DNA of 7,202 nt from Hyphomicrobiales bacterium. GTDB taxonomy: Bacteria; Pseudomonadota; Alphaproteobacteria; Rhizobiales; Beijerinckiaceae. Position numbers and translations under genes: made by a program. Below, piece by piece: positions 1-6,285 of the stretch. Every line of letters starts with the position of its first letter. Position 1 is the first letter of the stretch. The notes below the pieces were generated by a model, which worked only from the letters and a program-made list of their open reading frames with translations, ran no database searches and was not told the DNA's origin. The DNA lies in assembly GCA_028290595.1 (NCBI GenBank), contig JAQGJO010000504.1:1-7202 (forward strand), in the 5' to 3' direction.

Positions 1-1068
1 ATAGCCGCCCACGATAGCAACGCCGCTGAAGATTTTCGCACTCAGTGGCAACTCGAAAAAATTCCCGAAGCTGCCGAACATAACATAGAAGAGGCCGGCC
101 GTGAGACTTGCCAATATGGCCCAGATAAGGAACACCAGCAGAACCCAGGCGAAGATCTTGAGGTAGATTTTCAGCAACTGCCCGCCGCGCAGCGACGATT
201 GCATCGAAACGCCACCCATCCGCACGCCCTGCGCCCACCAGCGCCATTCAAGCGCTTTGAGGTAGGGATAGACGAACGGCGCAGCGATCGCCCAGAGGGT
301 AATAAGAATGGACAGCACGCCAAGTCCCACTTTCGGCATGCTTTCAAACCCGGTCGATGCACCAAGCGCGATTGCCGCGATGATGAAAACCAGCGCCATG
401 CCGACGGTCATCATCCACATACCGATGCCCTGCCGGAACAATTGGCCGGAGCGGCCCTCGAAAGCGCCCGGTGCATCACCATAAAATGTATGGCGCATCT
501 TGTAGCGCTCGCGCCAGGCTGCATACCACGGATAAGCAAGGCCGAGGCTCAGAAAGACAAGGATCTGCATGCCGAGCGCGCGCAGGCCATAGACCCAGCC
601 TGAGCCGTTCATCCAGAAGCGCACGCCGCGCCAAACCGTGCGCGTCAGCCGGTAGCGCCGGGCCCGGTAGATGGCGAACTGGCCGAAGACGGCCATGAAC
701 AGGAGAAGCGGCAGCGACGTAAAGGCGCGAAGGCGCTCGAACTCGATGCCGATGAGGAAGTAGACGATATAGATCGGCACCAGGATCGCCAGGGCGAACA
801 GAAAACCGATCAGCAGTTCACGTCCGGTTCCGGTATATTCGAAATTCTCGCCGGCGACCGATGTGCGCGACCACAGATGACGACGGATCGATGTGCTCAG
901 CCAGAACCGATAGAAGCCGAACGTCACCAGCAGCAGCATGGCGCCGCGTGCGAGCATGCGGAAAAACGTTCCGCCTTCGTTGACGAAATTGATGCGATTG
1001 ACGGTCGGCGTGGCAGACGTCGGGATGCTGCCGGGCAAGGGTATGGGGTCGTGCATCGTGAAATCCAT
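1..1068 (-). CDS. DUF898 (YjgN-like) multi-pass inner-membrane protein, 3' end cut by window edge
   Basis: The frame reads without a stop from the ATG at 1068 to the left edge, giving 356 visible residues; the C-terminus lies outside. The family assignment rests on the DUF898 pattern: an N-terminal segment with TFGFYRFW (residues 49-56), then FEYTGTGRELLIGF (76-89), then an arginine-rich RARRYRLTRTVWRG stretch (135-148). Hydrophobic segments that could span the membrane lie near residues 39-56, 86-107, 118-134, 164-180, 216-236, 248-268 and 302-332. The second half (from about 190) repeats the layout of the first, with YKMRHTFYGD and GAFEG, as expected for DUF898. The molecular function of the family is not known to me; it is predicted to be an inner-membrane protein. 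A second in-frame ATG sits at 1056, and neither start has a strong Shine-Dalgarno sequence. A terminator-like element separates it from the ligase upstream, so it may have its own promoter. Confidence 0.88.
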   Translation of the reverse strand, partial: MDFTMHDPIPLPGSIPTSATPTVNRINFVNEGGTFFRMLARGAMLLLVTFGFYRFWLSTSIRRHLWSRTSVAGENFEYTGTGRELLIGFLFALAILVPIYIVYFLIGIEFERLRAFTSLPLLLFMAVFGQFAIYRARRYRLTRTVWRGVRFWMNGSGWVYGLRALGMQILVFLSLGLAYPWYAAWRERYKMRHTFYGDAPGAFEGRSGQLFRQGIGMWMMTVGMALVFIIAAIALGASTGFESMPKVGLGVLSILITLWAIAAPFVYPYLKALEWRWWAQGVRMGGVSMQSSLRGGQLLKIYLKIFAWVLLVFLIWAILASLTAGLFYVMFGSFGNFFELPLSAKIFSGVAIVGGY

Positions 1069-1090
1069 TGGCAGAGAAATAGAGGCGGAT

Positions 1091-1154
1091 AAAAAGAAAT
1101 TGAAATAGGCCCGCCTGCGGCAGGACTGTGCCCTGACTACCGCTTTATTTCAAT
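1091..1154 (-). terminator. Candidate intrinsic terminator after the acyl-CoA ligase
   Basis: Read on the minus strand, a perfect 9-bp A/T-rich inverted repeat (ATTGAAATA at 1146-1154, TATTTCAAT at 1099-1107) encloses 38 bases. These include a small GC hairpin (CCTG-CCG-CAGG, 1115-1125). The outer arm is followed at once by the T-rich run TTCTTTTTA. The element lies 40 bases past the ligase stop codon and ends just upstream of the DUF898 gene. The position and T-rich tail suit a terminator, but the outer stem is A/T-rich and the loop long, so it could instead be an operator or an mRNA structure at the DUF898 5' end. Confidence 0.38.
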
Positions 1155-1193
1155 CAATCTCGAGCAATTCGCCGGTTTGTAACGTGCGTTTCG

Positions 1194-2819
1194 TCACGTT
1201 GCGGGCAGGCTGTAGGCAGCGAATGTCTCGCGCAATTTAACCTTGTTGATCTTGCCCGCCGCCGTATGGGGAATCTCCTTCACGAACTGGACGTCGTCGG
1301 GCATCCACCATTTGGCGATCTTGCCGGACATATAAGCGAGCAGGGCCTCGCGGCTGACCTCGCTGCCGGGCTTCGGCACGATGATCAGCAGCGGCCGCTC
1401 GTTCCATTTGGGATGGACGACTCCGATCACCGCAGCCTCGGCCACGCCCGGATGGCCGACGGCGAGATTTTCGAGATCGATTGATGAAATCCATTCGCCG
1501 CCGGATTTGATGACGTCCTTCGAGCGGTCGGTGATGCTCATATAGCCGTCGGTATCGATGGTCGCGACATCGCCTGTATCGAAAAATCCCTCATCGTCTA
1601 GGATCGGCTCGTCGCTACGAAAGTAAGCCTTGGCGACGGCCGGCCCCGCCACCTTGAGCCGCCCGAAGGTCTTGCCATCCCATGGCAGTTCCTTGCCGGC
1701 ATCGTCTTCGATCTTCATCTCGATGAGGAACGGTGGGACGCCCTGCTTCATTTTCAGATCGTAGAGCGCTTCGCCCTTCAAATCCTCGACCGAATGTTTG
1801 ATGGAGCAGACCGTGCCGAGCGGGCTCATTTCCGTCATGCCCCAGGCATGCAGCACCTCGATGCCGTAGTTTTTCTCGAAGGTCTCGATCATCGCCCGTG
1901 GCGCCGCCGAGCCGCCGATAACCAGACGCTTCAATGTTGAGAAGGTTTTCTTCTCCTGTTCGAGATAGTGCAGCAGCATGGCCCAGACGGTAGGCACGCC
2001 GGCGGTGCAGGTCACGCCTTCGCTCTCCAGCAGTTCATAGACCGAAGCGCCGTCGAGTTTCGCGCCGGGCATGACAAGCTTGGCGCCCATCATCGGCGCC
2101 GAGAACGCGATCGACCAGGAGTTGGCGTGGAATAGCGGCACGACCGGCAGGATCGTCGTCTTGCTACCGATCGACAGGCAATCGCCGCTGCTGGCGCAAA
2201 GCGAATGCAGCACATTGGAGCGGTGCGAATACAAAACGCCCTTCGGATTTCCGGTGGTGCCTGACGTGTAGCAGAGGCCCGCGGCGGCACGCTCGTCGAC
2301 CTCCTTCCAGCGGAAATCGCCATCGACGCTGGCGATCCAATCCTCATAGGCAATGGCGTTCTTCAGCTTCGTCGCTGGCATATGGGCGCCATCGGTGAAG
2401 ATGATATAGCGTTCCACCGTCGGCAGTTTGTCGGCGATCGCCTCCAGCAGCGGAATGAAGGTGAGATCGGTCATCACCATGCGGTCCTCGGCATGGTTGA
2501 TGATCCAGACGATCTGATCGGGAAACAGGCGGGGATTGACCGTATGATAGACGGCTCCGGCGCCGGTGATGCCGTACCACGATTCCAGATGCCGCCAGGT
2601 GTTCCAGGCCAGGGTGGCGATACGGTCGCCCTCGTGCACGCCCTCGCCGGCGAGGCGCTGCGCCACTTTGAGGGCACGGGCGCGGATGCCGGCGTAATTC
2701 GTGCGGTGGATCGGACCTTCGACGGATCGGGACACGACCTCGCGTGAGCCATGCTGCCGTTCCGCATGGTCGATGATCTTGGGGATCAGCAGCGGCCAAT
2801 CCTGCATAAGTCCGAGCAT
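1194..2819 (-). CDS. AMP-forming fatty-acid/acyl-CoA ligase (AlkK-like)
   Basis: The 541-residue protein belongs to the ANL superfamily. It would activate a carboxylic acid with ATP to an acyl-adenylate and transfer it to CoA in the cytoplasm; medium- or long-chain fatty acids are the usual substrates of this AlkK-like branch. All core motifs are present: P-loop [11 protein letters not shown] (184-194), the WGMTE motif (326-330), GFFDTGD with the ribose-binding Asp (411-417), the hinge [15 protein letters not shown] (431-445), and the C-terminal AAGKINK (520-526) with the catalytic lysine K523. Length is normal and no motif is damaged. The ATG at 2819 is preceded by a strong purine-rich Shine-Dalgarno sequence, GGGAGGGAG (2823-2831 on the complement). 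The chain length actually used cannot be read from sequence. Upstream lies a heptamer repeat array that may overlap its promoter. It is probably transcribed separately from the dismutase 161 bases upstream. Confidence 0.95.
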   Translation of the reverse strand: MLGLMQDWPLLIPKIIDHAERQHGSREVVSRSVEGPIHRTNYAGIRARALKVAQRLAGEGVHEGDRIATLAWNTWRHLESWYGITGAGAVYHTVNPRLFPDQIVWIINHAEDRMVMTDLTFIPLLEAIADKLPTVERYIIFTDGAHMPATKLKNAIAYEDWIASVDGDFRWKEVDERAAAGLCYTSGTTGNPKGVLYSHRSNVLHSLCASSGDCLSIGSKTTILPVVPLFHANSWSIAFSAPMMGAKLVMPGAKLDGASVYELLESEGVTCTAGVPTVWAMLLHYLEQEKKTFSTLKRLVIGGSAAPRAMIETFEKNYGIEVLHAWGMTEMSPLGTVCSIKHSVEDLKGEALYDLKMKQGVPPFLIEMKIEDDAGKELPWDGKTFGRLKVAGPAVAKAYFRSDEPILDDEGFFDTGDVATIDTDGYMSITDRSKDVIKSGGEWISSIDLENLAVGHPGVAEAAVIGVVHPKWNERPLLIIVPKPGSEVSREALLAYMSGKIAKWWMPDDVQFVKEIPHTAAGKINKVKLRETFAAYSLPAT

Positions 2820-2845
2820 CTGCTCCCTCCCTGGTTTCGTTGCAG

Positions 2846-2870
2846 ATTATCTCGTTTTGCAGAGCTGCAT

Positions 2871-2874
<4 letters not shown>
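2846..2874 (-). promoter_or_regulatory. Weak promoter candidate for the acyl-CoA ligase
   Basis: On the minus strand GATAAT (2846-2851) matches five of six bases of the bacterial -10 consensus and lies 26 bases before the ATG. The -35 position expected 16-18 bases further upstream falls at 2868-2875, the junction with the heptamer array, where no good TTGACA-like hexamer is seen. A promoter here would depend on a weak -35 or an activator. The call rests on position and one hexamer only. Confidence 0.25.
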
Positions 2875-2977
<103 letters not shown>

Positions 2978-2980
2978 CCT

Positions 2981-3616
2981 CTACGGCGTCGGCTTCCCGG
3001 CCACCAGGCACTCGTAGCGCGTCTCGCACATCCGCCAGTTCAGCATCGACCAATAGGCATCCAGCCATTGCGACCGGTCTTCCCGGAACGTATCGAGGTA
3101 GGCGTGTTCCCAGAGATCGCAGACGAGAATGCCGGGCTTGTGCAGGGTCAGCACGCTGCCGTTGTTCGGCAGGACGACGATTTCGAGCTGCGGTTTGCGC
3201 GGTGCAGCAAGAGAAAGAAACGCCCAGCCGGAACCTTTCAGGTCCAGTGCGCGTTGTGTGAACTGCGCCCGGAACTGTTCAAAGCCGCCAAAATCGGTGT
3301 TGATCGCTTCCGCCAGCGCACCTTGTGGGTGGGTTTGGTCGCTCCGGCCGAGAATTTTCCAGAAGAACTGGTGGTTGGCATAGCCGCCGCCGAAAAACAT
3401 CACATTGTCACGAATGCTCGCGGGAAGCAGTTCGGGATGAGAAAGAATTTCTTCGATGGACTTTTCGGAAAATTGCGGCAGTGGCGCAAGCAACGCGTTG
3501 ATGGCGTCCATGTATTGCGCGTGAACGCTCTCGCGATGCCAGCGCATGACGCGTGGCGCGATGAGGCCGTCAAAGTCTTCGTATTCAAAGAGAAGCGGAA
3601 TGAGAGAAAACGTCAT
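2981..3616 (-). CDS. Divergent Fe/Mn-family superoxide dismutase homologue
   Basis: The 211-residue protein has the length and fold signature of Fe/Mn superoxide dismutases, which convert superoxide to O2 and H2O2. Metal ligands are all present: H27, H82 (in GGGYANHQFFW), and D167 and H171 (in DLWEHAY). The gateway tyrosine (Y35), a conserved Trp (W131) and E170 are also kept. Three positions differ from the classical family (human MnSOD numbering): the outer-sphere Gln143 is Asn (N152), His30 is Val (V31), and Tyr166 is Leu (L174). The Fe-type Gln69 position is Gly, as in Mn-type enzymes. No signal peptide is seen, so it is probably cytoplasmic. I chose the ATG at 3616 because homology starts there; the frame is open further upstream to 3958, but that extension is low-complexity, overlaps the divergent gene and resembles nothing. 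The Shine-Dalgarno sequence is weak (GAG). The activity may be low or altered. Confidence 0.88.
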   Translation of the reverse strand: MTFSLIPLLFEYEDFDGLIAPRVMRWHRESVHAQYMDAINALLAPLPQFSEKSIEEILSHPELLPASIRDNVMFFGGGYANHQFFWKILGRSDQTHPQGALAEAINTDFGGFEQFRAQFTQRALDLKGSGWAFLSLAAPRKPQLEIVVLPNNGSVLTLHKPGILVCDLWEHAYLDTFREDRSQWLDAYWSMLNWRMCETRYECLVAGKPTP

Positions 3617-3644
3617 ACGTGACACTCGGTTAAAATCTAAGCAG

Positions 3645-3672
3645 ATGCTACGCTGTAAAATTAAGCGATCAA
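3645..3672 (-). promoter_or_regulatory. Possible promoter of the dismutase gene
   Basis: On the minus strand TTGATC (3667-3672) and TAGCAT (3645-3650) are separated by 16 bases; each matches four of six consensus bases. The -10 element lies 28 bases upstream of the ATG. The spacer and leader are markedly A/T-rich compared with the surroundings. This is a visual match only. Confidence 0.3.
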
Positions 3673-3756
3673 GGCAAATGGGCGTGGCCGGCGTTGCGCT
3701 GCCGCCCACACTCCGGCATGATGCGGGCAATGAATGCGTCCGTTCCAAAAGCTCAG

Positions 3757-3789
3757 GATAGGGCAGGGGCGGGACAAAGGGATAGGGCA
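3757..3789. repeat. Short direct repeat upstream of the RidA-like gene
   Basis: The 10-mer GGATAGGGCA occurs at 3757-3766 and again at 3780-3789, 23 bases apart, each followed within three bases by GGGG. It lies in the purine-rich leader just before the RidA-like start codon. Two turns of helix between copies could suit a dimeric regulator, but it may equally be a degenerate low-complexity stretch. The rest of the 189-bp divergent spacer (3617-3805) shows no clear structure. Confidence 0.4.
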
Positions 3790-3805
3790 ACAGGGGAAGA
3801 CGACG

Positions 3806-4489
3806 ATGGTTTCCCGGACATGGACTCTTTGGGACGATAGGGAACTCTTGCGGGTTTCGGTCAACGGTGTCGCCAATGGCAGCATCGAAGGCGAGAGCCG
3901 CACTGCCATGGAACGCGGCGTTGCCGCGCTGATCGAGGCAGGGTTCAAGGATGGACACATCGTGCGCAGCCGCTTGTATGCGCGGGACGCGGACGTTCGC
4001 CGCGCCGCCAGCGATACGCGTCTCGCCATGCTCGGAGCCGACCGCCGCGCCGCCAGTTCGAGTTATATCGATCCCGAGCGGCTTCCAGACGGCGCCAATA
4101 TGGCGATCGATCTGGTTGCTCTGCGGCTGAGTTCCGCCGGGGCTTCGAAAGAGGTGCGCGAATATGATCCGCGCATCGCGCCGCCGATGTTCGTGGCGCT
4201 CGACGGCATGGTGTTTCTGTCGGGCAATACCGACACCGCGTCGGATTTCGAACCGCAGCTTGCCAACATCCGCCGCAATATCGATACCAGCCTTGCCGCG
4301 GCCGGAACCGGCTGGGACAAGGTGCGCGAATTCTCAGTGCATGTATCAAAGACGCTGGGCACCGGGCGCGTGACGCGCGGCCTCGCCGCGCATTTCCCCG
4401 AAGCGTTCAATCTGGCGACAATCTCCAGCGTCGAGGGCTATTCCGCGCCGTCGAAACTGGTCGAGATCGAAGTCGCTGCCGTCGCCTGA
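3806..4489 (+). CDS. Tandem RidA/YjgF-like protein, two degenerate domains
   Basis: The 227-residue protein resembles two RidA (YjgF/YER057c/UK114) units joined end to end. The second (about 115-227) is the clearer one: VALDGMVFLSGNT (130-142), a QLANIRRNIDTSLAAAG helix (151-167), WDKVREFSVHVSK (170-182) and the C-terminal strand KLVEIEVAAVA (217-227). The first (about 1-110) is more diverged but has an equivalent helix (ERGVAALIEAGF, 36-47) and a terminal RLPDGANMAIDLVALR (92-107). Canonical RidA is about 130 residues, forms trimers and deaminates reactive enamine/imine intermediates using an Arg near its C-terminus. The equivalent positions here appear to be Ser (about 84-86) and Ile (206), so imine deaminase activity is doubtful. 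I chose the ATG at 3806 over the one at 3734 because GGGGAAG precedes it and the upstream residues look non-coding. It is divergent from the dismutase. Confidence 0.8.
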   Translation: MVSRTWTLWDDRELLRVSVNGVANGSIEGESRTAMERGVAALIEAGFKDGHIVRSRLYARDADVRRAASDTRLAMLGADRRAASSSYIDPERLPDGANMAIDLVALRLSSAGASKEVREYDPRIAPPMFVALDGMVFLSGNTDTASDFEPQLANIRRNIDTSLAAAGTGWDKVREFSVHVSKTLGTGRVTRGLAAHFPEAFNLATISSVEGYSAPSKLVEIEVAAVA

Positions 4490-4526
4490 GTGCCTGACCG
4501 ATCATTCGGTGCTGAGGCGCAGCAAC

Positions 4527-4563
4527 TGCTGGAGATTTATGCCGCTCCAGCATGGAATATATA
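4527..4563 (+). promoter_or_regulatory. Candidate operator palindrome beside a TATATA box
   Basis: A perfect 8-bp inverted repeat, TGCTGGAG (4527-4534) and CTCCAGCA (4545-4552), with a 10-base spacer, sits in the 144-bp gap between the RidA-like gene and the MetE-like gene. Six bases after it is TATATA (4558-4563), a plausible -10 element, so the palindrome would cover the -35 region. No T-tract follows, which argues against a terminator. It suits a binding site for a dimeric regulator of the downstream operon, but the -35 hexamer is not recognisable. A small 5-bp hairpin (ACCGA-TCAT-TCGGT, 4497-4510) also lies just after the RidA-like stop codon. Confidence 0.4.
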
Positions 4564-4633
4564 CGAAGTCAGCGTTTCCTAGGTTTATGTCGGCCAGCTA
4601 GCTTTGCCCGGGATCAACTGGGCGAGGGAACTT

Positions 4634-5731
4634 ATGGTCGAACTTGGTGCGCAATGTCCCATTCATTTCGTCGGGTCAGTGCCCTTAGGGAGTATTGCGG
4701 AAGTCCTGACAACGATTTCCGCCAGTGCAGCAGGCGCGCGCGTCTCGCGTCTGCCGGATGGTGAACTCGGCGGCAAGAAGGGATATGTCAGCAACCAGCG
4801 CGCCACCTTCGAACGGCTCGATGCTTTCCAGCCCGGCGCGCCACGCTCCGATTGGCGGAGCCTGAACAGCGGCATTCAGCAGTTCGCCCTGAAGTCCCAG
4901 AAGGATGTGCCGACCGCAGCCGAAATTGGTGAACTGGGCCACGCCCGCTGGGCGATGGAAGCCTACGAGACCTTTCGGGGCCTGAAGCAGAGAGGCCTTG
5001 TGCGCAAGGACGCTCGCCTGAAGGTGGCAATGCCCTCCGCCTACGGCGTGCTCAGTTTCTTCGTCGAACCCGAGAGCGTTCCAGCGCTGCTGCCGACGTT
5101 TGTCGCGGCGATCGGCGCGGAGATCGGCAGGATCGCGAGGCAAATCCCTCATGACCAGATCGCCATCCAGATCGATGCGTCGATGGAGTTCGAGGCGCTG
5201 GCCAGTGGTGACGCGCGCTTCATGCCGATCAGCATCGGCGAGGCGGCGGGCCAGTTGGCGCAACTGGGTGCGACTGTCGCAGGCGATATCGAACTGGGCT
5301 TCCACTGCTGCTACGGCAACATGAACCTCAAGCACTATGTCGAACCGAAAGATACGGGAGACATGGTGGCGGTGATCAACGCTGTCTGCTCGCGCCTCGG
5401 GCGGCCGATGAACTTCGTGCACATGCCCGTGCCGATTGACCGGTCGGACGACGCCTATTTCGAAGCTCTGAAAGATTTTAAGCCCGGCGCAAGCGCGGAG
5501 CTCTTTCTCGGCCTGGTCCATGACACTGATGGGCTGAGCGGCGCCCTTGCCCGGGCGGCCGCGGCGCGGCGCGCCTACGAGCGCTTTGGCGTCGGCACCG
5601 AATGTGGCCTCAACCACCGCAGCCGCGACAATGTCCTGCAGATCATCACCCTGCTGGGTGAGGTCGCCGACGCGCTTTCGCCCGACATGCCTTTGCCCGA
5701 CATGGCGAGCGCCGCGACGACAAGCCGTTAG
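4634..5731 (+). CDS. Stand-alone MetE/UROD-like protein, methyltransferase fold
   Basis: The 365-residue protein resembles the C-terminal catalytic barrel of cobalamin-independent methionine synthase (MetE) without the N-terminal half. Recognisable pieces are FVGSVPLG (12-19, like the homocysteine-binding IGSFP loop), IAIQIDAS (177-184, with D181 matching a substrate-binding Asp of MetE), GFHCCYG (222-228, like HMCYS with zinc ligands H224 and C226) and TECGL (322-326, C324 as the last zinc ligand). The MetE zinc-binding Glu seems absent: the matching segment reads FVHMPVPIDRSDD (261-273), where H263 or D269 might substitute. The protein could transfer a methyl group to or from a thiol, but the substrate is unknown. 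The ATG at 4634 has AGGGA just upstream; the frame also allows a TTG at 4604 with no Shine-Dalgarno sequence. It is the first gene of a likely operon with the cupin, 29 bases downstream. Confidence 0.78.
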   Translation: MVELGAQCPIHFVGSVPLGSIAEVLTTISASAAGARVSRLPDGELGGKKGYVSNQRATFERLDAFQPGAPRSDWRSLNSGIQQFALKSQKDVPTAAEIGELGHARWAMEAYETFRGLKQRGLVRKDARLKVAMPSAYGVLSFFVEPESVPALLPTFVAAIGAEIGRIARQIPHDQIAIQIDASMEFEALASGDARFMPISIGEAAGQLAQLGATVAGDIELGFHCCYGNMNLKHYVEPKDTGDMVAVINAVCSRLGRPMNFVHMPVPIDRSDDAYFEALKDFKPGASAELFLGLVHDTDGLSGALARAAAARRAYERFGVGTECGLNHRSRDNVLQIITLLGEVADALSPDMPLPDMASAATTSR

Positions 5732-5760
5732 TTCGGCAGAGCCATTCCAGGGAGATTCTC

Positions 5761-6276
5761 ATGGCGTTCGAATTCAGGCGCGTGGTGACCGGTCACGATG
5801 AACACGGCCTCGCTGTCGTCAAGGCCGACGAGGTGGTGGCGTCTGAACCGCGGCGGCCCGAATATGATGCCGTGGTCGCCTGGTGCACTGACAGCCTGCC
5901 GGTGAACAACGACGAGGATGCCTATTCCGCCGGCCGTCCCGGTCGCAAGGGGAACCGTGTACTTCTGCGCGTGGGTGAAATGAGGCCGGGAAACTTTACG
6001 CCGGTCATGCATCGGACCGAGACTTTGGACTACGCGATCATTGTTTCCGGTGAAATGGAGATGCTTCTCGACAGCGGCGAGGTCGTCCGGCACCTCAAGG
6101 CCGGCGACATCGTTATCCAGCGCGGCACCAACCACGCCTGGCGGGCCGTCGGCGACGAGGCGGTGAAGGTGCTGTTTGTTCTCATCGATGCCGAGCCGGC
6201 CCATGTGGCCGGCAAGCAGCTCGGCGATTTCCTCGACAATTTTGGACCTGGCGTCACCCCGATGCCCTCGGCGTAG
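5761..6276 (+). CDS. Small single-domain cupin protein
   Basis: The 171-residue protein carries one cupin barrel in residues 70-145. Motif 1 is PVMHRTETLDYAIIVSGEM (81-99) and motif 2 is LKAGDIVIQRGTNHAWR (112-128). The classical HxH of motif 1 is reduced to H84-R-T86, so visible metal-ligand candidates are H84, E87 or D90, and H125, a two-His one-carboxylate arrangement. Small cupins of this type act as dioxygenases, isomerases, decarboxylases or ligand-binding proteins; I cannot choose between these. A well-placed AGGGAGA precedes the ATG. Its stop codon overlaps the Shine-Dalgarno sequence of the amidohydrolase (TAGGAGG), which argues for translational coupling. No signal peptide or membrane segment is seen, so it is probably cytoplasmic. 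Confidence 0.85.
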   Translation: MAFEFRRVVTGHDEHGLAVVKADEVVASEPRRPEYDAVVAWCTDSLPVNNDEDAYSAGRPGRKGNRVLLRVGEMRPGNFTPVMHRTETLDYAIIVSGEMEMLLDSGEVVRHLKAGDIVIQRGTNHAWRAVGDEAVKVLFVLIDAEPAHVAGKQLGDFLDNFGPGVTPMPSA

Positions 6277-6285
6277 GAGGCCGAC

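Noticed and set aside
199..603. 134-codon open frame on the plus strand opposite the DUF898 gene
   Set aside because: The minus strand carries a continuous membrane protein with clear DUF898 motifs; the plus frame is a His/Arg-rich shadow.
1181..1200. AACGTG-N8-CACGTT inverted repeat over the ligase stop codon
   Set aside because: Arms are only 6 bp, partly coding, and no T-tract follows on the minus strand; it is likely chance.
3617..3958. N-terminal extension of the dismutase reading frame
   Set aside because: The frame is open to an ATG at 3958, but the extra 114 residues are proline-rich with no family similarity and overlap the start of the divergent RidA-like gene. Homology begins at the ATG at 3616.
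4497..4510. ACCGA-TCAT-TCGGT hairpin after the RidA-like gene as terminator
   Set aside because: The stem is only 5 bp and no T-run follows, so a terminator cannot be supported.
4604..4633. TTG start for the MetE-like protein
   Set aside because: No Shine-Dalgarno sequence precedes it, and the ten extra residues are not part of the recognisable barrel; the ATG at 4634 has AGGGA upstream.
4685..5617. 310-codon open frame on the minus strand inside the MetE-like gene
   Set aside because: It is antisense to a well-supported gene, is rich in Arg, Ala and His as expected from high-GC shadow frames, and shows no recognisable domain.
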